Assembly: GCF_016862075.1 (NCBI RefSeq)
Contig: NZ_BOMG01000117.1
Span: forward strand, 1 to 64,000
DNA from: Actinoplanes couchii
GTDB taxonomy: Bacteria > Actinomycetota > Actinomycetes > Mycobacteriales > Micromonosporaceae
DNA: 64,000 bases
Direction of reading: 5' to 3'
This document shows, piece by piece, positions 50,770-58,743 of the stretch. The number at the start of each line of letters is the position of its first letter. Positions within the stretch are counted from its first letter, which is position 1. The position numbers and the translations under genes are program-made. The notes under the pieces are model-generated. The model was not told the origin of the DNA. It made no database searches and worked only from the letters and a program-made list of their open reading frames with translations.

Positions 50770-51681
50770 GTGAGAGTCCAGACGGATCCGCTCGAGGACG
50801 TGCTCGCGCTGGTCGGCGCGTCCAGCCGCCTGTCCGCCGGGCTGCTGGCCGGCGGGGCGTGGGCGCTGTCGTTCGAGGCACCGGACACGGTCAAGTTCAA
50901 CGCGGTCCGCCGCGGCCACTGCCTGCTCGTGGTGGACGGGGTGGAGCCGATCGCGCTCGGGCCCGGCGACTGTTTCCTGCTCGTCGAGCCGCGGCCGTTC
51001 ACGATGGCCAGTGCGGCCGATGTGGCGCCGGAGCCGGCCGGGCCGTACTTCGCGGCGGCTGCCGACGGGGTCGCCCGGGTGGGGGAGGGTGCTGACACGT
51101 ACGTCATCGGCGGCCGTTTCGATTTCGGCGATCGGGCCCGGGAACTGTTGCTCGACACGTTGCCGCCGGTGGTGCACGTGCCTGGCGGCAGTGCGGCGGC
51201 CGCCACCCTGGGCTGGGCGCTGGACCTGATCGACGCCGAGACCCGGGACCGGCCGGTGGGCTCCGGGCTGGTCGCCGAACACCTGGCCATGGTGATGCTG
51301 ATCCACATCCTGCGGCTGCACCTCGACCGGGCGCCGGCCCGTACCGGATGGCTGGCCGGGCTGTCCGATCCGGTGGTGGGCGTGGCGCTGCGGGTGATGC
51401 ACGCCCGCCCGGCCGACCCGTGGACGGTGGCCGAGCTGGCCCGGGAAGCGTCGGTGTCCCGGTCGCTGCTGGCCGCCCGGTTCCGGGCCGTGGTCGGGCG
51501 CGGGCCGCTGGAATACCTGACCGGCTGGCGCATCGAACTGGCCGCCGGGCGGCTGCGCCGGGGCGAGGACACCGTGGCGGCCATCGCCCGGGACGTCGGC
51601 TACGGGTCGGAGAGCGCGCTGAGCAACGCCTTCAAACGTGTCACCGGCACCTCGCCCCGCGACTACCGCAAGGCCCGCTGA
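50770..51681 (+). CDS. AraC-family regulator with cupin sensor
   Basis: The 303-residue protein has an N-terminal cupin-like AraC sensor (HCLLVVDGVEPIALGPGDCFLLV) and two C-terminal helix-turn-helix motifs (WTVAELAREASVSRSLLAARF and VAAIARDVGYGSESALSNAF, then PRDYRK). It is divergent from the SDR gene over a 59-base gap, the usual layout for a regulator of that SDR. GTG start. Confidence 0.88.
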   Translation: MRVQTDPLEDVLALVGASSRLSAGLLAGGAWALSFEAPDTVKFNAVRRGHCLLVVDGVEPIALGPGDCFLLVEPRPFTMASAADVAPEPAGPYFAAAADGVARVGEGADTYVIGGRFDFGDRARELLLDTLPPVVHVPGGSAAAATLGWALDLIDAETRDRPVGSGLVAEHLAMVMLIHILRLHLDRAPARTGWLAGLSDPVVGVALRVMHARPADPWTVAELAREASVSRSLLAARFRAVVGRGPLEYLTGWRIELAAGRLRRGEDTVAAIARDVGYGSESALSNAFKRVTGTSPRDYRKAR

Positions 51682-51689
51682 TCCGGTGG

Positions 51690-52163
51690 TCAGGCCCGGA
51701 GCCACTCCTGAGCACGCCGCAGGGTGCCCGGGGTCAGGTCGCGGTCGGCGTCGGCGACCAGGTCGGCGATGGTGACCGTGCGCAGCGAGTCGCGCCAGGC
51801 CCGGTCGGCGGAGTCCATCACCCGCGCGATCGGGCACGGTGCCGTGCAGTCCTGTGCCGGTGTCGCCAGCGGGCCCCGCTGCCGCACCTCGGTGCACCGG
51901 AACGCCGGCAGTGCGCCGTCGACGGCTTCGACGACGTCCAGCACGGTGATCCGCGCCGCGTCCCGGGTCAGCGTGTACCCACCGGAGTTGCCCTGGGTCG
52001 AGCGCACCAGCCCGGCCCGGGACAACGCCTGGAGCTGCTTGGCGAGATAGGTGGGGGAGACGTCGTGGAACTCGGCGAGCTTGGCCGCCGGAACCGGCTC
52101 GGAAGCCCTGCTCAACAGGGTGCAGCAGTGCAGCGCCCACTCGACGCCTCCGGACATCTTCAC
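51690..52163 (-). CDS. Rrf2-family regulator
   Basis: The 157-residue protein has a winged helix (AAKLAEFHDVSPTYLAKQLQAL, then TQGNSGGYTLTRD) and the three-cysteine segment FRCTEVRQRG, then DCTAPCPIARV, where IscR/NsrR relatives hold a 2Fe-2S or 4Fe-4S cluster. It may thus sense iron, nitric oxide or redox state. It starts 67 bases after the NmrA-like gene on the same strand, and a perfect 12-bp palindrome lies just upstream of its start. Confidence 0.85.
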   Translation of the reverse strand: MKMSGGVEWALHCCTLLSRASEPVPAAKLAEFHDVSPTYLAKQLQALSRAGLVRSTQGNSGGYTLTRDAARITVLDVVEAVDGALPAFRCTEVRQRGPLATPAQDCTAPCPIARVMDSADRAWRDSLRTVTIADLVADADRDLTPGTLRRAQEWLRA

Positions 52164-52180
52164 CGGGTGAGCCTAACGAT

Positions 52181-52192
52181 CCGGAATTCCGG
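52181..52192 (-). promoter_or_regulatory. 12-bp palindrome before the Rrf2 gene
   Basis: CCGGAATTCCGG is a perfect palindrome 18 bases before the Rrf2 start. It is a reasonable autoregulatory site for the Rrf2 protein; no binding evidence can be read from sequence alone. Confidence 0.45.
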
Positions 52193-52229
52193 GGCGAACG
52201 TGTGTGGTCATGCCGACTCCAGGGTGGGA

Positions 52230-52979
52230 TCAGGAAACTTGGGCGGTGGACCAGTGCCGGAAGCTGGTCCGGGCGATGCGGGCGTCGCCGACCGGGACCA
52301 GCGAGTCGCGCACGATCGGCACACCGAAGTAGCCGACTCCGGCGTCCTCCCGGACCGGGCGGTGGTCACCCTGTGCCGCCAGCGCCGGGCCGACGAACTC
52401 GGCGAACGACGCGCGCTCGGGCCCGGCGATCTCGACGGCGCCGTCGACCGGGGTGGCGGTGACGACGTCGGCCAGCACCGCGGCGACCTCCGCGGCGGCG
52501 ATCGGCTGCAGATCGGCGGCGGGGAGCACCACACTGTCGCCCTCGGCCAGGCCGGCGCCGATGGTCGCGAGGAACTCGAAGAACTGGGTGGCCCGCACGA
52601 TGGTGAAGGGGATGCCGGACCGGGCGACCAGTCGTTCCTGCGCGGCCTTGGCGTCCAGGTAACCCGGGTGCGAGAGCCGGTCGGTGCCGACGATCGACAG
52701 CACCACGTGATGGCGCACCCCGGCTTCCCGGCCGGCGGTGAGCAGGGTGGTGGTGGAGGTGGTGAAGAAGTCCATGACGGCGGCCGGCTCGAAGGCCATC
52801 CGGTTGGTCACGTCGACCACCGCGTCCGCCCCGGCCAGCGACGCGGCGACACCCTGACCGGTGATGGTGTCGACCCCGGTCGCGGGGGCGGCGGCCACGA
52901 CGTCATGCCCCCGGGCACCGAGGATCTCGACCACCTGCGAACCGATGAGCCCGGTTCCTCCGACGACGACGATACGCAT
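52230..52979 (-). CDS. NmrA-like NAD(P)-binding protein
   Basis: The 249-residue atypical SDR starts with MRIVVVGGTGLIGSQVVEIL (Rossmann GGTGxxG) and has VDVTNRMAFEPA, HHVVLSIVGTDRL and FTIVRATQFFEFL, typical of NmrA/SDR_a5-type proteins annotated as NAD(P)H-binding or nucleoside-sugar epimerase-like. GAGAGGG before the ATG at 52979 decides the start. The bases upstream form the nested operators at 52986-53051. In many actinobacteria such genes are divergent from an HxlR regulator, which is missing here. Confidence 0.8.
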   Translation of the reverse strand: MRIVVVGGTGLIGSQVVEILGARGHDVVAAAPATGVDTITGQGVAASLAGADAVVDVTNRMAFEPAAVMDFFTTSTTTLLTAGREAGVRHHVVLSIVGTDRLSHPGYLDAKAAQERLVARSGIPFTIVRATQFFEFLATIGAGLAEGDSVVLPAADLQPIAAAEVAAVLADVVTATPVDGAVEIAGPERASFAEFVGPALAAQGDHRPVREDAGVGYFGVPIVRDSLVPVGDARIARTSFRHWSTAQVS

Positions 52980-52985
52980 GAGCCC

Positions 52986-53051
52986 TCTCCTTGACTCGGA
53001 CAACTCTTGTCCGCAACTGTACTCGGACAACTCTTGTCCGAGTCAAGGAGA
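52986..53051. promoter_or_regulatory. Nested inverted repeat with two operator copies
   Basis: CGGACAA-CTC-TTGTCCG occurs at 52997-53013 and 53024-53040. The flanks add a perfect outer inverted repeat of 18 bp: TCTCCTTGACTCGGACAA at 52986-53003 with its complement at 53034-53051. The right arm carries AAGGAG followed by ATG on the plus strand, mirroring the ribosome site of the minus-strand gene. It looks like a divergent promoter whose plus-strand gene has been lost. Confidence 0.7.
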
Positions 53052-53096
53052 TGTGGCGCGCACGCCGACGACACCGCCGAACCGCGGCCGTGGGCG

Positions 53097-54554
53097 TCAG
53101 CCGTAGAAGTCCTCCAGAGCGTCCGGAACCTTGTCACCGGCTCCACCGGGATAGGCAATCCCCAGCTCACGGAAGTACACGGCGGCGAGTAGTTCGTTGT
53201 GGTGGTAGAAGATGACCGCCGCCCTCGTCGAGTCGAAGGTGTCCGGTGCGGCTTCCAGGTTCTTCAGAGCCTGCAGCTGATATCCGGCCACCCGCTTCCA
53301 CTGCCCCGGATACCGTTCCTGATGCGCGGCCCGCTTGGCGTCGGTCGAGTTGATCGCCGTCATGACCCGGTCACACAGTTCCTGGGCCCATTCCTGCAGA
53401 TCAGGACCTTCCAGCGGTACGCCGGACCGGAGGCCGCCGGTGCGGACCAGCCCTCGTGCCATGGCGTTCACGGGCGAGACCGCGCCGGACGGGGCGATGG
53501 TGAAGAGCCCGACCTGGCTCCGGTCGGCCGCCTTCCGCGCGTCGCCGGTGTATCCGGAGGTCGAGTAGAACAGATGATGCACCACATCGGGCCGGCTGCC
53601 GCGCAGCTGCTGGACCGGTCCGGAGCTGACCGGCTGGGCCTGCATCTTGACCTGGGCCACCCCCAGCTCGGAGATCACGTCGATGCCGCCGTCCCGTCCG
53701 GCGCCGGTGAGCCGGGCGTCCGGGAACCCGATCTCGCTCATGTGGGCCCGGGCGATCTCCTCCGCGGCCTTCCAGTCCGTCGGCATTCCGGTCGGCAGCA
53801 CCGGGGCGAAGTTCGTCATCGTCTCGGGATCGGGTGGCGACGGCACCTCGGGGGTCTCCGGCAGCCGCCTGATGTGAGCCGCGGCGCCGTCCTCCAGGAT
53901 GTCGAGGCCGGTGGTGTCCAGACGGTCGAGGAAGACCTTGAGGGTGAACTTGGGTCGACCGGGCGCCACGAGCTCCATGGCCAGCCCGCTCACCGGCCAG
54001 GTGGTCTGGTCGGACGTCCGGACCGCCCGGCCGGTGGCCAGCGGACCGGGCGCCACGGTGATCCGGGCCGTCTTGCGGTCGGCGACGATCCATCCGCGCA
54101 GGGTTCGCAGTGCGATGTCACCACCGCCGGCCGGCCGGGTCTTCTTCAGGATCGGATCGATCTGCCAGCCGGGGCCGGTGACGGCGTCCACCATGAGTTC
54201 GACATGGTCACCGGGTTGTAGCGTGGCCAGGATCCGGTCGGCGAGGATCGGTGAGACCGGGTCGGACGCGAGCCCGCCGAGATACCGCCGGTAGGCCCAG
54301 GCCGACCGGGCGTCGTCGGCGAAGGGTTGCCGATCGTCCGGAACCAGCGGTGTGCCCACGACCGGGGTGCCGCCGAGAGCCGCCTGCTCCTCCTTCTTGC
54401 GCTTGCGCCAGGCGAAGAACGCCCAGCCCCACAACACGATCGCGATCGGCGGCGCCCCGGCGGCCGACCCGAGCGCCCCCACGACCACGGCCGCCAGAAG
54501 CACGTTGTTCGAAACCGGATGCGACCAGGGACGCTTGGTGTTCTCGCTGGACAA
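53097..54554 (-). CDS. Membrane-anchored Mrr-type restriction endonuclease-like protein
   Basis: The 485-residue protein has one or two N-terminal helices (about residues 16-50), a beta-rich middle part (about 100-230) and an Mrr_cat-like nuclease domain from about residue 260: WKAAEEIARAHMSEIGFPDA, GRDGGIDVISELGVAQVKMQ (D and Q-x-K catalytic set) and VHHLFYSTSGYTGDARKAA. Mrr relatives cut modified DNA; one tied to the membrane is unusual. The TTG at 54554 with GGGGG upstream is used. It ends 46 bases from the orphan operator region. Confidence 0.75.
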   Translation of the reverse strand: MSSENTKRPWSHPVSNNVLLAAVVVGALGSAAGAPPIAIVLWGWAFFAWRKRKKEEQAALGGTPVVGTPLVPDDRQPFADDARSAWAYRRYLGGLASDPVSPILADRILATLQPGDHVELMVDAVTGPGWQIDPILKKTRPAGGGDIALRTLRGWIVADRKTARITVAPGPLATGRAVRTSDQTTWPVSGLAMELVAPGRPKFTLKVFLDRLDTTGLDILEDGAAAHIRRLPETPEVPSPPDPETMTNFAPVLPTGMPTDWKAAEEIARAHMSEIGFPDARLTGAGRDGGIDVISELGVAQVKMQAQPVSSGPVQQLRGSRPDVVHHLFYSTSGYTGDARKAADRSQVGLFTIAPSGAVSPVNAMARGLVRTGGLRSGVPLEGPDLQEWAQELCDRVMTAINSTDAKRAAHQERYPGQWKRVAGYQLQALKNLEAAPDTFDSTRAAVIFYHHNELLAAVYFRELGIAYPGGAGDKVPDALEDFYG

Positions 54555-54720
54555 TGGACCCCCATGTGGAAATGATCTTGCTGAAGGTATCCATTGCCCG
54601 GTCCCCTTTCATCGCCCGTTCGTCGCGAGTGGAATCCGTCGATCAGCTGCGGATCGCCGGCCGGGCCGCAGCGCCGATGCGCTGGGGGCGACGCCTGCCG
54701 GTCGCCCCCAGCGCCCGATG

Positions 54721-55140
54721 TCAGACCGCTGCCGCGGCCGGCTCGCGGCGCCTGCCGATCAGCGCGTCCAGGGAGAAGTGGCCGGCGCCGAACGCCGCGA
54801 TCAGCAGGAACGTCCAGGCGTACAGGGCGGCGCTGACACCGCCGTTCTCGACCGGGAGCAGGCCGTCGGGCTGGTGCACCACGAAGTAGGCGTACGCCAT
54901 CGAGCCGGACGCCAGGATCGCCGCCGGGCGGGTGAGCAGCCCGAGCAGGACGAGGATGCCGCTGGCCAGCTGGATGACCGCGGCGTACCAGCCGGGCCAG
55001 GCGCCGACCGGGACCGCTCCACCGCCGGCGCCGCCGCCGAACAGTCCGAACAGGCTGGCCAGGCCGTGGCTGGCGAACAGCAGGCCGACGACGACCCGGA
55101 ACATCGGCCAGGTGACCTGGGTGACACGGGATGAGGACAA
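54721..55140 (-). CDS. DoxX-family membrane protein
   Basis: The 139-residue protein has four helices and the DoxX pattern VVVGLLFASHGLASLFG, QLASGILVLLGLLTRPAAIL and AFGAGHFSLDAL. Family members take part in redox complexes or thiosulfate-linked oxidation, but most are uncharacterised. The TTG at 55140 is preferred because GAGGAG stands 6 bases upstream; a GTG at 55182 would add 14 residues. It is divergent from the PAS-GAF gene, with a TTAGG-type dyad between them. Confidence 0.8.
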   Translation of the reverse strand: MSSSRVTQVTWPMFRVVVGLLFASHGLASLFGLFGGGAGGGAVPVGAWPGWYAAVIQLASGILVLLGLLTRPAAILASGSMAYAYFVVHQPDGLLPVENGGVSAALYAWTFLLIAAFGAGHFSLDALIGRRREPAAAAV

Positions 55141-55207
55141 GGGGAACTCCTCGGGTTGAAAGTGGTCAAACTCCGTGATCACGCTAGGTTCCGGATGTTT
55201 CCTGACT

Positions 55208-55223
55208 CTTAGGTAACCCTAAG
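55208..55223. promoter_or_regulatory. Dyad CTTAGG-TAAC-CCTAAG between DoxX and PAS-GAF genes
   Basis: Perfect 6-bp arms around 4 bases. A second, wider pair (CTCTTAG and CTAAGAG) overlaps it. The core TTAGGTAACCCTAA agrees at 12 of 14 positions with the first part of the DtxR/IdeR iron-box consensus, but the second half of that 19-bp box does not match. Confidence 0.5.
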
Positions 55224-55302
55224 AACTCGCTAAGAGCCGATCGCGTACGCTGACCCAGTTGTTTGCTGTTGGACAAATATCGACGACGGGCGGGGCCACA
55301 CC

Positions 55303-56550
55303 ATGACGGCGGTACCGGAGAACGCCGAACGCACCCTGTTCGGCCAGTCGATCGCCGTCTTCGCCGCGATGAGCGGGCCGGAGCACACCGTGCGGGCGGC
55401 GAACCCGGCGTTCTTCGCCGCCATCGGGGGCGCCGACCGCGAGCGCACCGGGATCCCGCTCGCCGACCTGATGCCCGAGCTGGCCGACCAGGGCTTCCTC
55501 GACCTGCTGGACCGGGTCTACCGCACCGGCGAGCCCTACACCGGCCGGGACGCCCGGGTGGTGCTGGGCACCGGCCCGGACGCCCGGGAGGCGTTCTTCG
55601 ACTTCACCTACGAGCCGTACCACGACGCCGACGGCACGATCACCGGGATCCGGATGATCGGCGTGGAGACCACCCAGGTCAAACACGCCCAGCGGCTCAC
55701 CGCCGAGCACCGGGCGCTGCTGGAGCAGATCGCCCGCCAGGCGCCCCTGACCGAGGTCCTCGACGGCATGGCCCGCAGCATCGAACGCCTCGCGCCCGAC
55801 GACGTGCTGGTCTCGGTGCTGCTCGCCGACCCGGACGGCCGGCACCTGCGGCACGGCGCCGCGCCCAGCCTGCCCGATTTCTACAACGAGGCCATCGACG
55901 GCATCGCCACCGGCGAGGGGGTCGGCTCCTGCGGGACCGCCGCGCACCGCCGCGAGCCGGTCATCGTCACCGACATCGGCACCGACCCGTTCTGGACCGA
56001 CTTCCGCGACCTGGCCGGCCGGGCCGGTCTCGCCGCCTGCTGGTCGACGCCGGTCCTGGCCCGCGACGGCACCCTGCTCGGCACGTTCGCCATGTACCAC
56101 CGGACCCCGCGCGTCCCGCGGGACACCGATCTGGCGCTGGCCCACCTGTTCGCCGGCACCGCCGCCCTGGCCATCGAACGCCACCACATCGAACAGGCAC
56201 AGCAGGCCGCCGAGGCCCGCGCCCGGGCCGCCCACGACGAGCTGGCGAAGACGGTCCGCTCCGAACAGCGGCTGCGCGCCGCCGCCGAACAGCGCGCCGC
56301 CGAGTCCGCCGAACTCGCCGCCCGGATGCGCGCCGCGGCCGCCGCCCAGGCCGCCGCCCCACACCCGGAGAAATGCCTGCTCGGCGGCCCCAAGGGCTGC
56401 ACGAACCCAGCCGAACTCAAGGTCGCCGACTCGTGGGGCGACTCGGCCTGGGGCTGCCCCGCCCACGTCGAGGAGGCCATCATCAACGTCCGCTCGATCT
56501 TCATCGCCAGCGAGGAACTCGGCGGCCTGGCCGCCTACCTGAACCGCTGA
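55303..56550 (+). CDS. PAS-GAF sensor with C-terminal Cys/His tail
   Basis: The 415-residue protein has a PAS domain (about 10-125), a GAF domain (about 150-295, with GVGSCGTAAHRREPV), an Ala/Glu/Arg-rich coiled coil (about 296-350) and a 60-residue tail with CLLGGPKGC, WGCPAHVEEA and a conserved-looking end SEELGGLAAYLNR. The tail has Cys358, Cys366, Cys385 and His388, a plausible zinc site. No kinase, phosphatase, cyclase or DNA-binding output is present, so signal is presumably passed by protein contact. It is divergent from DoxX. Confidence 0.7.
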   Translation: MTAVPENAERTLFGQSIAVFAAMSGPEHTVRAANPAFFAAIGGADRERTGIPLADLMPELADQGFLDLLDRVYRTGEPYTGRDARVVLGTGPDAREAFFDFTYEPYHDADGTITGIRMIGVETTQVKHAQRLTAEHRALLEQIARQAPLTEVLDGMARSIERLAPDDVLVSVLLADPDGRHLRHGAAPSLPDFYNEAIDGIATGEGVGSCGTAAHRREPVIVTDIGTDPFWTDFRDLAGRAGLAACWSTPVLARDGTLLGTFAMYHRTPRVPRDTDLALAHLFAGTAALAIERHHIEQAQQAAEARARAAHDELAKTVRSEQRLRAAAEQRAAESAELAARMRAAAAAQAAAPHPEKCLLGGPKGCTNPAELKVADSWGDSAWGCPAHVEEAIINVRSIFIASEELGGLAAYLNR

Positions 56551-56689
56551 CCCCGAAGATCAAACCAATGCGGCAGTACGCCAATCGGCACCACAACCGC
56601 ACCAGCCCGCGCTGTCAGTCCCACGCGAGGTCCGCGCCACCCCGGACCACCCGGCGACCGCCGGGCCGGATGCGATGGTCACCGGTTCC

Positions 56690-57232
56690 TCATTCGCGGA
56701 TCTCGCGCATCTCATGGGCATACTCCGCGACGTCGACGCACCGCTCCTGACCGGGCTCCAGCAGCAGATCGACGAGCCGCTGCAGCTCGGCGACGGTCAG
56801 CCCGGCATCGCCCGTACCGTACAGCGGGTCGTAACCGCGGCGCGGCACCGGCCGGATGCCGCTGTACTCCACCGTCCCCCGAGCCCAATGCTCCATCGCC
56901 CGCTCGGCCAGGGCAGCGGCGTGCGGTCCGGCGCCGGCCGCCGGGCCGGGGAAGCGGAAGGCCGCCCCGAACCGCAGTTCCTGCTCCACGAACCGGTCCT
57001 GACAGAAGTCGAGACTCCATCCCGGCCAGTGCCCGGCGAACCGCTCCTCCAGCCCGAGGACCCGCTCGGTCGACCAGACCGTCGCACGCCGGGCCCCCGG
57101 ATCCAGGTGCATCCTACCGCGAGGCATGTCCGGCCACGTCGACAGCCGGCGGAGGCCGTCCAGTTGATCGAGCAGAGCCCTGCCCGACCGCCACGTTGGC
57201 CCGATATTCCATCGGCGCAGCGTAAAGTCCAC
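56690..57232 (-). CDS. Hypothetical protein
   Basis: I do not recognise this 180-residue soluble protein. It begins MDFTLRRWNIGPTWRSG, is rich in Trp and Arg, and has a helical C-terminal part (LTVAELQRLVDLLLEPGQE). It starts 9 bases before the stop of the gene at 57242 on the same strand, so the two form a pair. Base pattern and codon use are like the neighbours, which supports coding. Confidence 0.5.
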   Translation of the reverse strand: MDFTLRRWNIGPTWRSGRALLDQLDGLRRLSTWPDMPRGRMHLDPGARRATVWSTERVLGLEERFAGHWPGWSLDFCQDRFVEQELRFGAAFRFPGPAAGAGPHAAALAERAMEHWARGTVEYSGIRPVPRRGYDPLYGTGDAGLTVAELQRLVDLLLEPGQERCVDVAEYAHEMREIRE

Positions 57233-57241
57233 TGAGGCCCG

Positions 57242-58084
57242 TCACGCGGGCGGGATTGTCCATCGCAGCAGCGTCTCGCCGCTGTCCCCGGCTGCCAGGG
57301 TCACCGGATAGACCCGGCCGTGCTCCCGTCCACCGTCGTGCCGCATTGCGTAGTCGCCCGGATCCCAGCCGATCCCGAGCACCGGGCACCCGCCCACCTC
57401 GATCGCACCGACCCGCAGCGGATGCTGAAACCCGGCCCGCTGGAACCGGTGGAAGTCGGTGTGCTCGTCGACCGCGACCATCAGCCCCCGGCCGTGCACC
57501 CTCTCGCACCAGGCGCTGAGTTCCGCCGCCCGCGCTTCAGCCTCGGCCACCGGCAGGTCGAGCCACCCGTGGATCCCGTCGACGCCGATCCACGGAACCC
57601 GCTCGCCACCGAACAGCGCGTAGGCGTCCTCCTCGTACCGCCCCCAGTAGGTGACGTCGGCGAGACCGTCATCGGACTCGCCCTCCAGCCCGGTCCACCG
57701 GTCCAGCGCCATCGCGTCGCCGATCACCGTGCCGCACGGGTCGACGGGCAGATCCCCGAGCCGGACCGGCGCCGACCGATCCCGATCAGCGGGCCACGGC
57801 AGCCCGAGGCCGATCTCCAGGACCGCCACCGCCGGCTCCTCGTCGAACGGCGACGGCGAGGTGCTCGCCCGTACCGGCAAGGGCCGATCATCGGCGACGG
57901 CAACCGCGACCGCCTCGCAGAGCCCGTCCCGAAGATGCCCGCCACCGGCCGCCGCGACCGCGCCGGCGCGTGCGGACAGGGACGCGCCCAGGTCCGGCCA
58001 GTAGTCGATCCCGCCCGCCATGGCGAGCACGAGCACACCGGACGGAGCGCGAACGGATCCCAGGTCACCGAAGACGTCAGACAC
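57242..58084 (-). CDS. Hypothetical protein
   Basis: The 280-residue soluble protein is not recognised. Its first half contains SGVLVLAMAGGIDYWPDLG and VAVLEIGLGLPWPAD. Its second half has acidic Trp-rich segments (DVTYWGRYEEDAYALFGG) and a helix with HGWLDLPVAEAEARAAELSAW. The GTG at 58084 gives a natural start; the open frame farther upstream is the shadow of the PRC-barrel gene. It is followed by 56690 after a 9-base gap. Confidence 0.5.
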   Translation of the reverse strand: MSDVFGDLGSVRAPSGVLVLAMAGGIDYWPDLGASLSARAGAVAAAGGGHLRDGLCEAVAVAVADDRPLPVRASTSPSPFDEEPAVAVLEIGLGLPWPADRDRSAPVRLGDLPVDPCGTVIGDAMALDRWTGLEGESDDGLADVTYWGRYEEDAYALFGGERVPWIGVDGIHGWLDLPVAEAEARAAELSAWCERVHGRGLMVAVDEHTDFHRFQRAGFQHPLRVGAIEVGGCPVLGIGWDPGDYAMRHDGGREHGRVYPVTLAAGDSGETLLRWTIPPA

Positions 58085-58234
58085 GGGCCCATCATGCCGC
58101 CCGGGTACGACATCCCCGGCCGGCCCGACGTCACGAGACCGACAACGAACTGTGGTGTCCCCGCCGGACGGGCCGCCTAGCGTTGGCCGTCCGTAACCCA
58201 TTCCGGCCTGGCGGCCGGAGGAAGGAGACGAGCC

Positions 58235-58651
58235 ATGGACGTGGCATCCGGAACCCTGATGAGGCTGGGCGACAGCGGTCAGATGCTGGCCGACCCGGGG
58301 CAGGACATCCGCGGGCGCAAGGTCCTGGACCGGGACCGCAACGAGATCGGCAGGATCGCCGAGCTGCTGGTCGACGCCCAGGAACGGCAGGTGCGCCTGC
58401 TGCAGGTCGAGCACGGCGGCCTGTTCGGCGTCGGGGCGACCCCGCTTTTCATCCCGGCCGAGGCGGTCGAGGAGGTGACCGAAACTGACGTCAGCCTGGA
58501 CCGGACCCGGGTCCAGGTGGCCGACGCGCCCGCCTACGACCCGGAGCTCCTCGACCGGGACGAGCAGATGGCCCGGCTGTACGGGCACTACGGTTACGCG
58601 CCGTACTGGGCGCCCGGTTTCATCCCACCGCGCAGCGGTTTCTTCCGCTGA
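58235..58651 (+). CDS. PRC-barrel domain protein
   Basis: The 138-residue protein has a PRC-barrel core: DIRGRKVLDRDRNEIGRIAEL, then VDAQERQVRLLQVEHGG and FIPAEAVEEVTETDVSLDRTRVQVA. A Tyr/Pro/Phe-rich tail (GHYGYAPYWAPGFIPP) follows. PRC barrels are small adaptor domains found in stress and photosynthetic proteins and RimM. GGAGGAAGGAGACG before the ATG is a very strong ribosome site, suggesting high expression. Actinobacterial members are often general-stress proteins. Confidence 0.85.
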   Translation: MDVASGTLMRLGDSGQMLADPGQDIRGRKVLDRDRNEIGRIAELLVDAQERQVRLLQVEHGGLFGVGATPLFIPAEAVEEVTETDVSLDRTRVQVADAPAYDPELLDRDEQMARLYGHYGYAPYWAPGFIPPRSGFFR

Positions 58652-58743
58652 GCCCGGCGGAGCGATCCGGTGGCGGCCGCCATGTGCCGCCACCGGCCCC
58701 TCCCGATGCTGGTCCAAGATCCGGTGGGGCCGATACTGACATC

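Noticed and set aside
53051..53215. Plus-strand frame starting at the mirrored ATG beside the nested operators
   Set aside because: After the start the translation is Arg-rich and antisense to the Mrr-type gene; likely only the promoter half of a lost gene remains.
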